This document shows positions 36,394-45,882 of a stretch of DNA of 64,000 nucleotides, one piece after another. A program made the position numbers and the translations under genes. Every line of letters begins with the position of its first letter. Positions within the stretch are counted from its first letter, which is position 1. Below the pieces are notes generated by a model that saw only the letters and a program-made list of their open reading frames with translations, was not told where the DNA came from and ran no database searches. Origin of the DNA: Providencia rettgeri (GTDB lineage: Bacteria; Pseudomonadota; Gammaproteobacteria; Enterobacterales; Enterobacteriaceae); the NCBI GenBank assembly GCA_900455085.1, contig UGTZ01000001.1, positions 1,270,501 through 1,334,500 on the forward strand, in the 5' to 3' direction.

Positions 36394-37834
36394 TTAGATA
36401 GGACCTAAATTAGTCATTACTGCATATATTAGAGCGACAATAGAAATGGCTATCCATGTGAAGACTAATGGCCAAATAAATCTCACCCATTGTGTATAAG
36501 GAATTTTTGCCGTTGCAAGTACAGCCATTAAAATTCCTGATGTTGGGTTAATACAGTTAACAACACCTTCTCCAAGTAATACAGTTTGCACCGTCGTTTG
36601 GCGAGTAATTTCTAATAAATCTCCCATTGGCGTGAAAATAGGTACAAGCACTGCCGCTTCACCAGAACCAGATGAAATAAAGAAGTGCATAATTGCTGCG
36701 GTTGCGAACATGGAAAGGGCAGATAAAGTCTTCGGTAAACCGTCCATCATTGAAATAATGGCATTAACGATGGTATCCAGAATCATGCCATCAGATAATA
36801 CGATAGCAATAGCACGAGCCATACCAACGATAAACGCGCCGCCTACCATTCCTGCACAACCTTTTAAGAAACCTGTTGCAATGGTATTTGGCGACATACG
36901 GTTTAAAATACCCACGCCAACGCCTAAGATGATAAACATTGCCATCATCTCTTTTTCTCCCCAGCCCCACTCAACGGCACCGAAAATAAATCCGATTAAG
37001 CAGAATGCGCTATAGGAAAGGGTAATGACATGCAAAGCTGAAATTTTAGAGGTTTGGTGTTCGTCAGTATTAATTTCAATATCAGGCCGAACCATACCTT
37101 TGTTACGGCATTTTTTGGTATAAATCGTTAAAAATAAAATACCAGCGATAACAAATGCAATATAAATTGCCATTCTAAAACCGAGACCGGATAACAACGG
37201 GACATCGGCTAAACCTTGAGATAGGCCAACCGTCATTGGTGCCATGATTGAGGCGTTAAAGCCCGAATAAGCGGCGACATAGACTAAAGCGGCACCAAAT
37301 TTATCGTCCATTCCCACGGATTTAGCAACTAAAAGACCGATAGGAACAAATGCAATAATTGAGTTAACGACAATTCCTGTTGTTCCTAAAATAGAAAAAA
37401 CGACAAAGAATATACTGATTAGTAAAAAGTCATTAAGCCTTTTACTGCGCGAGATATTATTGAGTACCTTTTTGATAGCCCCAGTTTCTTCAAGAAGATG
37501 TAAAGCACCTCCAGTGAAAATAATCAAAAAGATAATAGGAGCTGCTTTGATTAGACCATCGGCAATTGAGGTGAAAATTTGTCCTGGTAAAATGCCGTGT
37601 TGTTCAGGTAAGCGCTCATAACTACCGGGAATGGTATAAGAACTCGATACTTTTGTTTCTATACCATCTTTTACCATGGTGATGACTTTTGTTTCTGATG
37701 CATATTGCCCCGCGGGAACGATCCACGTCGCAATGCCTGCCAATACTAAGATAAAAAACAAAAGCACATAAGGATTTAAGCCTTCAGAACGTTTTTTTAG
37801 GTGGTGTTGTTGTGTTTGTTGACATCGTTGTCAT
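36394..37834 (-). pseudogene. YfcC-family membrane permease, one apparent frameshift near the start
   Basis: This polytopic inner-membrane transporter of the YfcC / arginine-ornithine antiporter-like group has about 480 residues and 12 or more hydrophobic segments. Family-like segments are ATWIVPAGQY, FTSIADGLIKAAPIIFLIIFTGG, NSIIAFVPIGLLVAKSVG, SGFNASIMAPMTVGLSQ, SGSGEAAVLVPIFTPMGDL and GEGVVNCINPTSGIL. The best start is the ATG at 37834 (AGGAAA site), reading MTTMSTNTTTPPKKRSEGLNP; the frame breaks at the T7 run 37792-37798, where one base too many is present. It is 23 bases downstream of an M20 carboxypeptidase gene. The two probably import and process, or exchange, a peptide or amino acid. 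The substrate is unknown. Confidence 0.8.
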
Positions 37835-37857
37835 AGAGTTTCCTATTGGATTATTTT

Positions 37858-38988
37858 TTATTGTGTAATGCGTTGTAATACATTGAAAAATAGTTGAGCA
37901 CGCTCTGTGAGCGACGGTATTTCTAAATATTCTTTATCACTGTGCTGGTAACCACCAATCGGGCCTAACCCATCTACAGTGGCAGTTCCGACACCCGCAG
38001 TAAAAGAGGCATCAGAACCACCGCCAGTAGAAACATCGAGTAAATCAATATTTAGTTGTGCAGCTTCTTCTTTAATGATGTTGATAAGAACGGTGCTTTC
38101 ATCCGTTTTAGCCATAGGTGGGCGATTAATTCCGCCGGTTAAGGTGAGTTTGATACCGTCTAATATTGGTGTACTACACACTTCCCTGACTTTTTTATCG
38201 ATTTCAATACCCTGTTCTTCAGACGAGATACGAACATCGATTTCTGCTCTGGCATTCGGTGCGACAGTATTAACGGAGGTTCCGCCAGAAATTAAACCAA
38301 CGTTAACGGATAGGCCTTTATCATGAGCTGAGAGTGCGTGTAGGCTTTGAATTTTATATGATAGTTCCTGAATTGCACTAATACCTGCTTCAGGTGCGAT
38401 ACCTGAATGTGAGGCTTTCCCTTCAATATTTAACACATAAGTCCCAACACCACGGCGAGCACTCACTATCGCGCCATTGGCACGCGCAGGTTCCATCACA
38501 AGTGCGTAGCGTTTTCCTAAAGCACATTGTTCAATGACACCGCGAGATGAAATAGAACCAATTTCTTCGTCACAATTGAGGAGAATCTCAATATTTTTAT
38601 AGCGAATGTCTTGATTATCATAAAGTTGCTTCATGACTTGATATACCATGACATGACTGCCTTTCATATCAATCACGCCAGGGCCATAAGCGCGGTCACC
38701 TTCAATGCTAAAAGGACGTTCAGTAACGGTACCTTTAGGAAAAACGGTATCTAAATGCAATAAAATTAATATATCAGCCTTTGTTGATGGGTGATAAATT
38801 CGATAATTATTACCGAGTGATTCATTTTCAATGATTTCGACTTCGAACCCCATTTCGCGATATTTTTCACACCAGACAGCAGCGTGGTTATCTACACCTT
38901 CTTTGTCATAAGAACCTGATTCAATATTGACTACTTGTTTAAGTAGCGCAAGCATACTGGCTTCATGCACTGAAAAGTTATTATTCAT
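37858..38988 (-). CDS. M20 family metallopeptidase, glutamate carboxypeptidase-like
   Basis: This 376-residue zinc peptidase is of the ArgE/DapE/CPG2 group. Metal-binding motifs are LLHLDTVFPKGTV, YGPGVIDMKGSH (bridging Asp), NCDEEIGSISS (catalytic Glu pair), MEPAR, the lid-domain GKASHSGIAPEAGISA, and a C-terminal HSDKEYLEI histidine. The arrangement is that of carboxypeptidase G2-type enzymes, which remove C-terminal Glu from folates or dipeptides. No signal peptide is seen, so it is cytoplasmic. It leads the operon with the YfcC-like permease. The activity class is firm; the substrate is not. Confidence 0.85.
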   Translation of the reverse strand: MNNNFSVHEASMLALLKQVVNIESGSYDKEGVDNHAAVWCEKYREMGFEVEIIENESLGNNYRIYHPSTKADILILLHLDTVFPKGTVTERPFSIEGDRAYGPGVIDMKGSHVMVYQVMKQLYDNQDIRYKNIEILLNCDEEIGSISSRGVIEQCALGKRYALVMEPARANGAIVSARRGVGTYVLNIEGKASHSGIAPEAGISAIQELSYKIQSLHALSAHDKGLSVNVGLISGGTSVNTVAPNARAEIDVRISSEEQGIEIDKKVREVCSTPILDGIKLTLTGGINRPPMAKTDESTVLINIIKEEAAQLNIDLLDVSTGGGSDASFTAGVGTATVDGLGPIGGYQHSDKEYLEIPSLTERAQLFFNVLQRITQ

Positions 38989-40200
38989 AATTGTTTCCTT
39001 ATATTGTCTCTACTACAAAATTAAGTTGTTTTTATTGTGGTAAATTTAATTTTAGGTAATATAAAAACAGAGTTTATATTAAGTTAAATTTATATAATTC
39101 AGATTTTCGCTAAATAAAACGTGGCTTTTATTAAAGATAAGAACAAAAGATAAAATTCAAATTTACTAATAATAATTGTGTTTTTTTTTGATTCTCATTG
39201 TTTGTATTGTGGAAAACTAATGCCCCAAATTTTTATGCTCAAGCGAGTCATATCACAGTAAAGGATATAACCAATATTGATACTTGATGCTTGAATCATA
39301 GGCATTTTTTGACTGTATCATAATAAATAATTTGTATACAAGATGATTCTTCACTAAAAAATTAAACCCATATAGAGAGTAATTTTACGAAGATATGTAA
39401 TATGGAATACATTACTGAATTTGTTCGAGCAAATTTGAATTTATAATGAATAGTTCTGCACTAGGCTAAATTGAGATTCTTTAAGAAAAAGTGATTAGAA
39501 TAATTTATAAAATATATAGTGGTCATGCATTTTTCTAATAATTTAAATAGCGGTAGCATTTCATTTATCATAGTTTGTAATAGTTATTGTACTTTTTTTA
39601 AACAAAAAATTGGGGTGATTAAATTAAAAATAACTCAATCAAATTTAGTCTCTGTGCCTATCTTATAAATAGTCCTTGAGCATATTGTTGCTTGATAGCC
39701 ATTCTTTTGCGTGTTGATTTGCATTAATCGAATTGTTATAGCTTTTAAGTGATATAGCTCATTATAAGAAATAAAGTAAAAGAGAATAACTTTCTCTTAT
39801 ATGCCTATTGTGCAGTATGAGAAGAGGGGAAATAGGTATGAATACTAGGGTTCATGTTAAATCAACGACAGAATATCTACTAAATAATTACATTGCGTGA
39901 TGATATATTTAACTTTAATAAAACATTTATTGTTTTGTTTTAGTAAGTTATGTATTTTTTATGGCTTGGTCGGTTGTGGAAGATAAACAAAATAATAATA
40001 TTGTGACGGCTCGCTCATTTATGGGAAACGCATCAACATTATGAATTAAAAGGAAATTAATTCTTTAATAGAAAATTTTTCTCTTAATTTGAATAAAGAC
40101 ACTAATTTTTAGAAAAAATTTTCTATTTCCCTATGGCATATTCTTTTTAGCAACAAATATAAAGATATCACTTTTATTTTACTATATTGGGTTTTAGATT
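38989..40200. other. 1.2 kb gene-free AT-rich region upstream of the sulfur amino acid operon
   Basis: There is no convincing coding region in either strand. Near its right end are inverted arms TAGAAAATTTTTCT (40069-40082) and AGAAAAAATTTTCTA (40111-40125), 75 bases before the next start. They could be an operator or a leader hairpin. The rest has stop-rich frames and no RNA gene that I can recognise. It is the longest non-coding stretch in the window and may hold promoters and unrecognised regulation for both divergent operons. Confidence 0.45.
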
Positions 40201-41346
40201 ATGACTAAGAATATTGCTACAATTTTAATTCATGGTGGAAAGCAGCAAGATACCGTTAATCATGCTATTTTCCCTGCTATTACAACAGCCAGTACTTTTG
40301 TTCAGCAAAGTTTAACAGAACATGGTGAATATTGTTATTCACGTTGCAGCAACCCAACGCGTTATGCATATGAAACCTTACTAGCAGAAATTGAAGGTGG
40401 AAGTTATGCAACAGCAACTGCATCCGGAGTGGCAGCTTCAAGTTTAGTCTTAAATTTATTACCAAAAGACTCGCATATTATTGCGATGAAAGGTGTTTAT
40501 GGTGGAACATTTAGGTTATTTGAACGAGTTTCAACCATTAATAGCGGTCATCAAATAGATTATGTTGATTTGAATAACCTTGATGAAGTTAAAACAAAAA
40601 TAAAAGAGAATACGCGTTTAATTTGGATTGAAAGCCCAACTAATCCATTATTGGAGTTAGTTGATATCAATGCGATTTGTTCACTTGCAAAAAAACATAA
40701 TATTTTGACTTGTGTTGATAATACATTTGCAACAGCTTGGAACCAAAAGCCGTTAGAATTAGGTGCTGATTTAGTGATGCTATCGGCAAGTAAATATATT
40801 GGCGGTCATTCCGATTTAATTGGTGGTGCTGTGATCACCCAAAGAGAAGACTTAGCCAGCCGCCTTGATTTTCTAAAAACAACTTTAGGAGCAATTGCTT
40901 CTCCTTTTGACGCCTACCTTGCTTTACGTGGATTAAAAACATTAGCGTTACGAATGGCGGCACAATGCAGTAATGCAGCGCAAGTGGCTAACTATTTATC
41001 GACGCACCCAAGAGTAGAACAGGTTTATTACCCAGGGTTAGCTTCACATCCACAATATGAATTATGTAAAAAGCAAATGCGTACAGGTGGAGCGGTTGTG
41101 ACAATTAAGTTGAAAGGGGATATTGAAGATACCAAAACGTTTTTATCTAAAGTTAATTACTTTGTATTAGCCGAATCATTGGGTGGTGTTGAAAGCATGG
41201 TAAACCATTCGGCAACTATGTCACATGGGTCGATGACAAAAGAAGAAAGGGAAAGTATCCATGTATATGACACCACATTACGTTTATCTGTAGGTATTGA
41301 AGATATCACTGACTTATTAAATGATTTAGAAAATGCACTATCTTAA
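40201..41346 (+). CDS. Cys/Met metabolism PLP enzyme, cystathionine gamma-lyase-like (paralogue 1)
   Basis: This 381-residue fold-type I PLP enzyme is of the Cys/Met metabolism family. Visible active-site parts are YSRCSNPTRYAYE (Tyr and Arg contacting PLP phosphate of the neighbour), ATASGVAASSLV, VYGGTFRLF, CVDNTFAT and the Schiff-base lysine in SASKYIGGHSDLIGG. ESLGGVESMVNH carries the Glu found in gamma-lyases. The residue equivalent to the Cys of methionine gamma-lyase (YGCTF) is Gly here. That argues for cystathionine/homocysteine/cysteine C-S lysis rather than classical methionine gamma-lyase. It is the first gene of a four-gene operon, with a weak ribosome site. The exact substrate is not resolved. 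Confidence 0.82.
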   Translation: MTKNIATILIHGGKQQDTVNHAIFPAITTASTFVQQSLTEHGEYCYSRCSNPTRYAYETLLAEIEGGSYATATASGVAASSLVLNLLPKDSHIIAMKGVYGGTFRLFERVSTINSGHQIDYVDLNNLDEVKTKIKENTRLIWIESPTNPLLELVDINAICSLAKKHNILTCVDNTFATAWNQKPLELGADLVMLSASKYIGGHSDLIGGAVITQREDLASRLDFLKTTLGAIASPFDAYLALRGLKTLALRMAAQCSNAAQVANYLSTHPRVEQVYYPGLASHPQYELCKKQMRTGGAVVTIKLKGDIEDTKTFLSKVNYFVLAESLGGVESMVNHSATMSHGSMTKEERESIHVYDTTLRLSVGIEDITDLLNDLENALS

Positions 41347-41392
41347 TTTATTAAAATCAAAATAAAATTAAAATATAATAAGAGAGCATCTA

Positions 41393-42817
41393 ATGAATGA
41401 TTATGGAATTTGGACCATCGTCACGCCAATGGTGACGATACTTTTAGCCATTTTTACACGACAAGTTATATTATCGTTATTGCTGGGGATTCTAGTTGGT
41501 TTTACCGTTATATATGACCATAATATATTATTGGGTATAAACGGAACGCTCGATGGTATTATTAATACGTTTGCATCACCGGGAAATACAAAAACTATTC
41601 TATTTATGGTAATGATTGGCGGTATTATGCGGCTAGTCGTTGTTACTGGTGGTGTGCGATCATTAGTTAAATTATTAACAAATAAAACAAGGCTAATTAA
41701 AAATAAAAAAGCTGTTCAATTAATGGCGATAATTATTACATCATTAATTTTTATTGAAAGTTCAATTAACCAATTAATTGCTGGAGCATCAACAAAAACA
41801 TTAGCGAAGAAATACGGTGTTTCGCCAGAAAAAATGTCCTATATTGTACAAACTTCCTGCGTATCAGTTTGTTCATCAGCCATGATTAACGGCTGGGGAG
41901 CGGCAATGATGGGTGTTATTGGTGTACAAATATCTAAAGGTTTAATTACTGGAGAGCCATTTGAAATTTTAGCAGGCTCAATGGTATTTAATATCATGGC
42001 GTGGTTTTCTTTAGCTTCAGTATTATTTTATATTTTCTCCAATGTTTCTTGGGGACCAATGAAAAAAGCGGATTTACGCGCAGAGCAGCAAGCTTTAACT
42101 TTATTGTCTGCAGAAGAAACTGAGCAGGATGATGAAGATATTATTGAGCATCCTAATTGCCATACCTCTCTTAACTTTTTTATTCCAATTTTATCAACAG
42201 TATTAATGGTACCTATTGCGCTTTATATCACTGGTAATGGTGATTTTAGTAAAGGTAGTGGCTCAACATCGGTATATTGGGGAGTCATGTTTGGAACTTT
42301 AGTCTCTTTTGTGTGGTTCTTAGCGCGTCGTGTGCTTAATATTGAGACTTTCTTTAAAGAGTTATACATCGGCTATGCCAGCATGGTAAAAATTAGTTCA
42401 GTGATGATCCTCGCTTTTTTAATGGGAACCGTTTCTTCAGATTTAAACACTGGTGCTTATATAGCTGAAATTACCTCTGGTGTCATTTCACCGGCTTTCT
42501 CAATCGGTTTTATATTTTTAATTAGTGCGGTGATGTCATTAGCAACTGGAACATCGTGGGGAACATTTGCGATTATGATCCCAATCGGTGTGCAATTAGG
42601 GCTTTCAGTTGGAATGCCTGTTGAATATATGATTGGTGCCGCAATAGCAGGTTCAATTTATGGGGATATGACATCACCCATTTCCAGTGATGCGATTGTG
42701 GCCTCTATGGCAACAGATTGTGACCATATTGAGCATATTCGTACCCAAATGCCTTATGCCACGGTGACTGCCGCTTTTGCGCTGATGGTTTATCTCTATT
42801 TAGGTTTCACATATTAA
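41393..42817 (+). CDS. NhaC-family Na+/H+ antiporter-type transporter
   Basis: This 474-residue polytopic membrane protein of the NhaC/ArcD-like ion transporter superfamily has about 11-12 hydrophobic segments. Family-like features are ILLSLLLGILVGFT near the start, FIESSINQLIAGASTKTL, SSAMINGWGAAMMGVIGV and LATGTSWGTFAIMIPIGVQLGL. The segment GSIYGDMTSPISSDAIVASMATDCDHIEHIRTQ is typical of this group. Within an operon of C-S lyases it may import a sulfur amino acid or exchange it for a product, rather than act only in Na+ homeostasis; this is inference from context. It lies 46 bases after the first lyase. Confidence 0.82.
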   Translation: MNDYGIWTIVTPMVTILLAIFTRQVILSLLLGILVGFTVIYDHNILLGINGTLDGIINTFASPGNTKTILFMVMIGGIMRLVVVTGGVRSLVKLLTNKTRLIKNKKAVQLMAIIITSLIFIESSINQLIAGASTKTLAKKYGVSPEKMSYIVQTSCVSVCSSAMINGWGAAMMGVIGVQISKGLITGEPFEILAGSMVFNIMAWFSLASVLFYIFSNVSWGPMKKADLRAEQQALTLLSAEETEQDDEDIIEHPNCHTSLNFFIPILSTVLMVPIALYITGNGDFSKGSGSTSVYWGVMFGTLVSFVWFLARRVLNIETFFKELYIGYASMVKISSVMILAFLMGTVSSDLNTGAYIAEITSGVISPAFSIGFIFLISAVMSLATGTSWGTFAIMIPIGVQLGLSVGMPVEYMIGAAIAGSIYGDMTSPISSDAIVASMATDCDHIEHIRTQMPYATVTAAFALMVYLYLGFTY

Positions 42818-42833
42818 TAAGGTGAATAATATA

Positions 42834-43832
42834 ATGAGCATTAGACAACGATTAGCTGCAATAAATAAAATAGATCTACTTCGAGGACCAACACCGTTAG
42901 CAAAATTAAATAATCTTTCAGAATATTTAGGCCGTGATATTTATATTAAGCGTGACGATATGACCCCCCTAGCAATGGGGGGCAATAAACTGCGAAAATT
43001 GGAATATATTATTGCAGATGCGATACAAAAAAAGTCTAAGGTGATTGTTACGGCAGGGGCTATTCAATCAAACCATGTTCGCCAAACAGCTGCAATAGCA
43101 TCAATGTATGGTCTGGAATGTGTCGCATTATTGGAAAACCCATTACAGAGTTTGAATTCATTATTTTTAACAAATGGTAATAAACAACTGACAGATTTAT
43201 TTAATGCCCGCTGTTATTTTTGTGATGAGTTAACCGACCCAAGCTTACAAATGCAAGCGTTAGTTGAATCCCTTAGATTGCAAGATGCTTATATTGTACC
43301 TATTGGTGGTTCTGATGCTTTAGGGTCATTAGGTTATGTTAATTGTGCATTAGAAGTTGCCGAGCAGACTCCTAAAGATATTGAATTTGCCGCAGTTATT
43401 GTTGCTTCTGGTAGCGCAGGAACGCATGCAGGGCTAGCTATGGGATTACAATCGGTATTTCCTCAAACACCAGTGATAGGTGTTACCGTTTCAAGAACAG
43501 TTGCGCAGCAACAACCTAAGGTAGAAACCTTACAGCAGGAAATTGGTGAATTATTAAACCTGACAGATTTTCCTAAAGTGAATCTGTGGGATCAGTATTT
43601 TTCACCTTGCTATGGTCAGCCGAATAACAAGGGCCAACAAGCCATTGAGCTATTAGCTCAAAAAGAAGGAATACTACTTGACCCTGTGTATACCGGTAAA
43701 GCCATGGCGGGTTTAGTTGATCATATTTTAAAAGAAAGTATTGATGGCAATCAGCCATTACTTTTTATTCATACTGGCGGAGCACCCGCTATTTTTGCTT
43801 ATTCTGAAATCAATGTAGCAACGATTAAATAG
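42834..43832 (+). CDS. dcyD: D-cysteine desulfhydrase
   Basis: The PLP enzyme splits D-cysteine (and related beta-chloro-D-alanine) to pyruvate, H2S and ammonia. It has 332 residues from the ATG at 42834 (AAGGTGA site); E. coli DcyD is 328. Clear matches are FIKRDDVTP-type IYIKRDDMTPLAMGGNKLRKLE with the PLP lysine, TAGAIQSNHVRQTAA, CVALLENP, LTNGNKQLTDLFNA, VASGSAGTHAGLA, LLDPVYTGKAMAGL and FIHTGGAPAIFAY. It belongs to the ACC deaminase/DcyD family, and the close E. coli match favours DcyD. It is the third gene of the sulfur amino acid operon. In E. coli dcyD is beside the cystine importer tcyJ. Confidence 0.9.
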   Translation: MSIRQRLAAINKIDLLRGPTPLAKLNNLSEYLGRDIYIKRDDMTPLAMGGNKLRKLEYIIADAIQKKSKVIVTAGAIQSNHVRQTAAIASMYGLECVALLENPLQSLNSLFLTNGNKQLTDLFNARCYFCDELTDPSLQMQALVESLRLQDAYIVPIGGSDALGSLGYVNCALEVAEQTPKDIEFAAVIVASGSAGTHAGLAMGLQSVFPQTPVIGVTVSRTVAQQQPKVETLQQEIGELLNLTDFPKVNLWDQYFSPCYGQPNNKGQQAIELLAQKEGILLDPVYTGKAMAGLVDHILKESIDGNQPLLFIHTGGAPAIFAYSEINVATIK

Positions 43833-43855
43833 ACTTTTGATAATGCGATTTACTT

Positions 43856-44998
43856 ATGAAAATTAATACCAAGGTTATTCATGGTTACCCCATGACAGAT
43901 AAATATACCGGAAGTTCTTCTGTTCCGTTATATCAATCATCCACATTTTCACAAGCCAATATTGAGGAAAGTTACGACCATATTTATTCGCGTTTTTCCA
44001 ATCCAACAAGAGATGCATTAAGTGAGGCAATTTGCGCGATTGAAAACGCGAAATTTGCTGAGATTTTTTCCTCAGGAATGGCAGCAATAAGCGCAGTATT
44101 ACTTAATTTTAGCCAGGGTGACCATATTGTTGCTTGCAAAAATATTTACGGTGGTTCTTTCCAGTTAATGACTGAATTTCTGCCTCGTTATGGCATTTCA
44201 GTGACATTTGTTGATGCGACTAATCCAATGAACTATCAGCAAGCAATAACGGAGAATACCAAAGCGTTTTATATTGAAACGCCATCTAACCCCACATTAC
44301 AAGTGACTGATTTAAAATCTGTTATTGAAATTGCGCAACAGCATAATATTATTACCATCTGTGACAATACCTTTATGACGCCATTGTTATCAGATGTTAT
44401 CTCTCTTGGAATTGATTTTTCTATTAATAGTGCGACTAAATTTATAAATGGCCATAGTGATGTGATCTTGGGGACAGTAGCAACGAATAACCCTGAATAT
44501 GCGAGGTGGTTACATAAGTCTGCGGTGGCTATTGGCAGTATTGCAGCCCCATTTGATAGCTGGCTGACGATGCGTGGTTTAAAATCAATGGCAATGCGGG
44601 TTGAACGAGCTAGTGAAAATGCGCAAAAGCTTGCAGAATATCTGAGTGAGCACCCAAAAGTACAACGCGTTTTTTATCCGGGGTTAGCTTCACACCCAAA
44701 CCATATGATTCATATGCAACAGTCCAAAAATGGCGGAATGGTGGTTTCCTTTGATTTGGGTAGCTATGAAAATGTAAAGCAATTTTTAGAAGCAATTCGT
44801 ATTCCACTCGTTGCGGTCAGCTTAGGGGGAATTGAATCAATTATTTCCTACCCTAAAATGATGTCCCATGCGTGTATCCCTGAAGAGGAAAGATTACTGC
44901 AAGGCGTAACGGATGGATTATTGCGGTTCTCATTGGGCTGTGAAGATATAGATGATTTACTCGCTGATGCCGATTTTGCTTTATCGCAGGTACAGTAA
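43856..44998 (+). CDS. Cys/Met metabolism PLP enzyme, cystathionine gamma-lyase-like (paralogue 2)
   Basis: This second fold-type I PLP enzyme of the family has 380 residues. Active-site parts are YSRFSNPTRDAL, FSSGMAAISAVLL, IYGGSFQLMTEF, CDNTFMTPLL and the PLP lysine in NSATKFINGHSDVILG. VSLGGIESIISYP has the gamma-lyase Glu. It differs widely from paralogue 1, so the pair is not a recent tandem copy. It lies 24 bases after dcyD and is the last gene before the operon terminator. The two lyases probably have different substrates (for example cystathionine against homocysteine or cystine), which cannot be decided here. Confidence 0.82.
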   Translation: MKINTKVIHGYPMTDKYTGSSSVPLYQSSTFSQANIEESYDHIYSRFSNPTRDALSEAICAIENAKFAEIFSSGMAAISAVLLNFSQGDHIVACKNIYGGSFQLMTEFLPRYGISVTFVDATNPMNYQQAITENTKAFYIETPSNPTLQVTDLKSVIEIAQQHNIITICDNTFMTPLLSDVISLGIDFSINSATKFINGHSDVILGTVATNNPEYARWLHKSAVAIGSIAAPFDSWLTMRGLKSMAMRVERASENAQKLAEYLSEHPKVQRVFYPGLASHPNHMIHMQQSKNGGMVVSFDLGSYENVKQFLEAIRIPLVAVSLGGIESIISYPKMMSHACIPEEERLLQGVTDGLLRFSLGCEDIDDLLADADFALSQVQ

Positions 44999-45073
44999 TT
45001 AGGCCATTAGTAACACATTTTTACTTCTGAGTGATACCTACCACACACCTAAAAAACGCCCATAATATTTTAA

Positions 45074-45110
45074 TCCCTCTAAATAGTCTGATTTATTTAG
45101 AGGGTTTTTA
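45074..45110 (+). terminator. Terminator of the sulfur amino acid operon
   Basis: Eleven-base perfect arms CCCTCTAAATA / TATTTAGAGGG with an 8-base loop and a TTTTTA tail, 76 bases after the last stop. It can also serve the convergent dmsD-type gene. Confidence 0.9.
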
Positions 45111-45142
45111 CTTCACAAAATGCTTATTTGAACGATATAAAA

Positions 45143-45761
45143 CTAAAGACAAAGCTCTTTATTCGCTGGGGTTAATTGAGCGCTTTGTTGGATATGTCTT
45201 AAAGTTTCTGTTGCCAGCAGCGCAGTGGCTTCATAAAAAGTATTCCCGCTTTGCAATTGCATTTTTTCTAAATAGCGATATACCCAAGGTAAAAAATGTA
45301 TTTCGAGTAATTCACGTAACAGTTCTGGTTTATTTTCAATCACCCAGGCAGTGAGAAGAAATATTAGCCCCACATGATCTTCGGGTTCTTTTTGATTTAA
45401 TTCAATATTGATTTGGTTATTACGAAGCCATGCTCTTAATTCAAGTGTCGAAATACCAAAAACAACATTTTCTTTATCAAGATAAACAGAACCCCAAGGT
45501 GGTGCAGGTAATGCGTAAGGGCCAATAAATAAGCGCTGGTAGGCTTCTTGTAAAGTTTCTGATTCAGAAAGACTATCTTGAAAAAGTTTATCAATACGTT
45601 GGCAATCATAATCCTGGAGTAAATGGCCACTCAGCTAACCATTCGCTCGTCGTAAATAAATCAATTAGTTTATTTACGCGTGCATCAGAAGGGTCATAAT
45701 AAAATAATGCCCCCAAAGTTTGCGCGCAAAGCGAAAAATCTGCCAATAATTTTTGTTCCAT
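45143..45761 (-). pseudogene. dmsD: DmsD/TorD-family redox enzyme chaperone, one apparent frameshift
   Basis: This cytoplasmic chaperone for a Tat-exported molybdoenzyme lies downstream of dmsABC. From the ATG at 45761 it reads MEQKLLADFSLCAQTLGALFYY to TSEWLAEWPFTP, then breaks. The next frame gives RLFIGPYALPAPPWGSVYLDKENVVFG and EPEDHVGLIFLLTAWV (the DmsD hallmarks), ending at 45143. Removing one base near 45613-45617 joins them into about 206 residues; E. coli DmsD is about 204. The likely client is DmsA of the same cluster. In E. coli dmsD is in the ynf operon rather than with dmsABC. Confidence 0.83.
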
Positions 45762-45882
45762 ATTTGTCCACTTGCTATGTTAATGATGACGCTTTGGTGC
45801 GATCGTAGCGAAACATGCGATTGTTGTCGATGATAAGAAGGTAATTAGCCCCCTTATCATCGTAAAAACAATGGAATAGTCG

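Noticed and set aside
36632..37015. 127-residue plus-strand open frame opposite the YfcC-like gene
   Set aside because: An antisense shadow with no recognisable features.
40201..44998. Naming the two PLP enzymes methionine gamma-lyase (megL)
   Set aside because: The Cys in the YGCTF motif that marks methionine gamma-lyase is Gly in both, and both keep the Glu typical of cystathionine gamma-lyases. Substrate left open.
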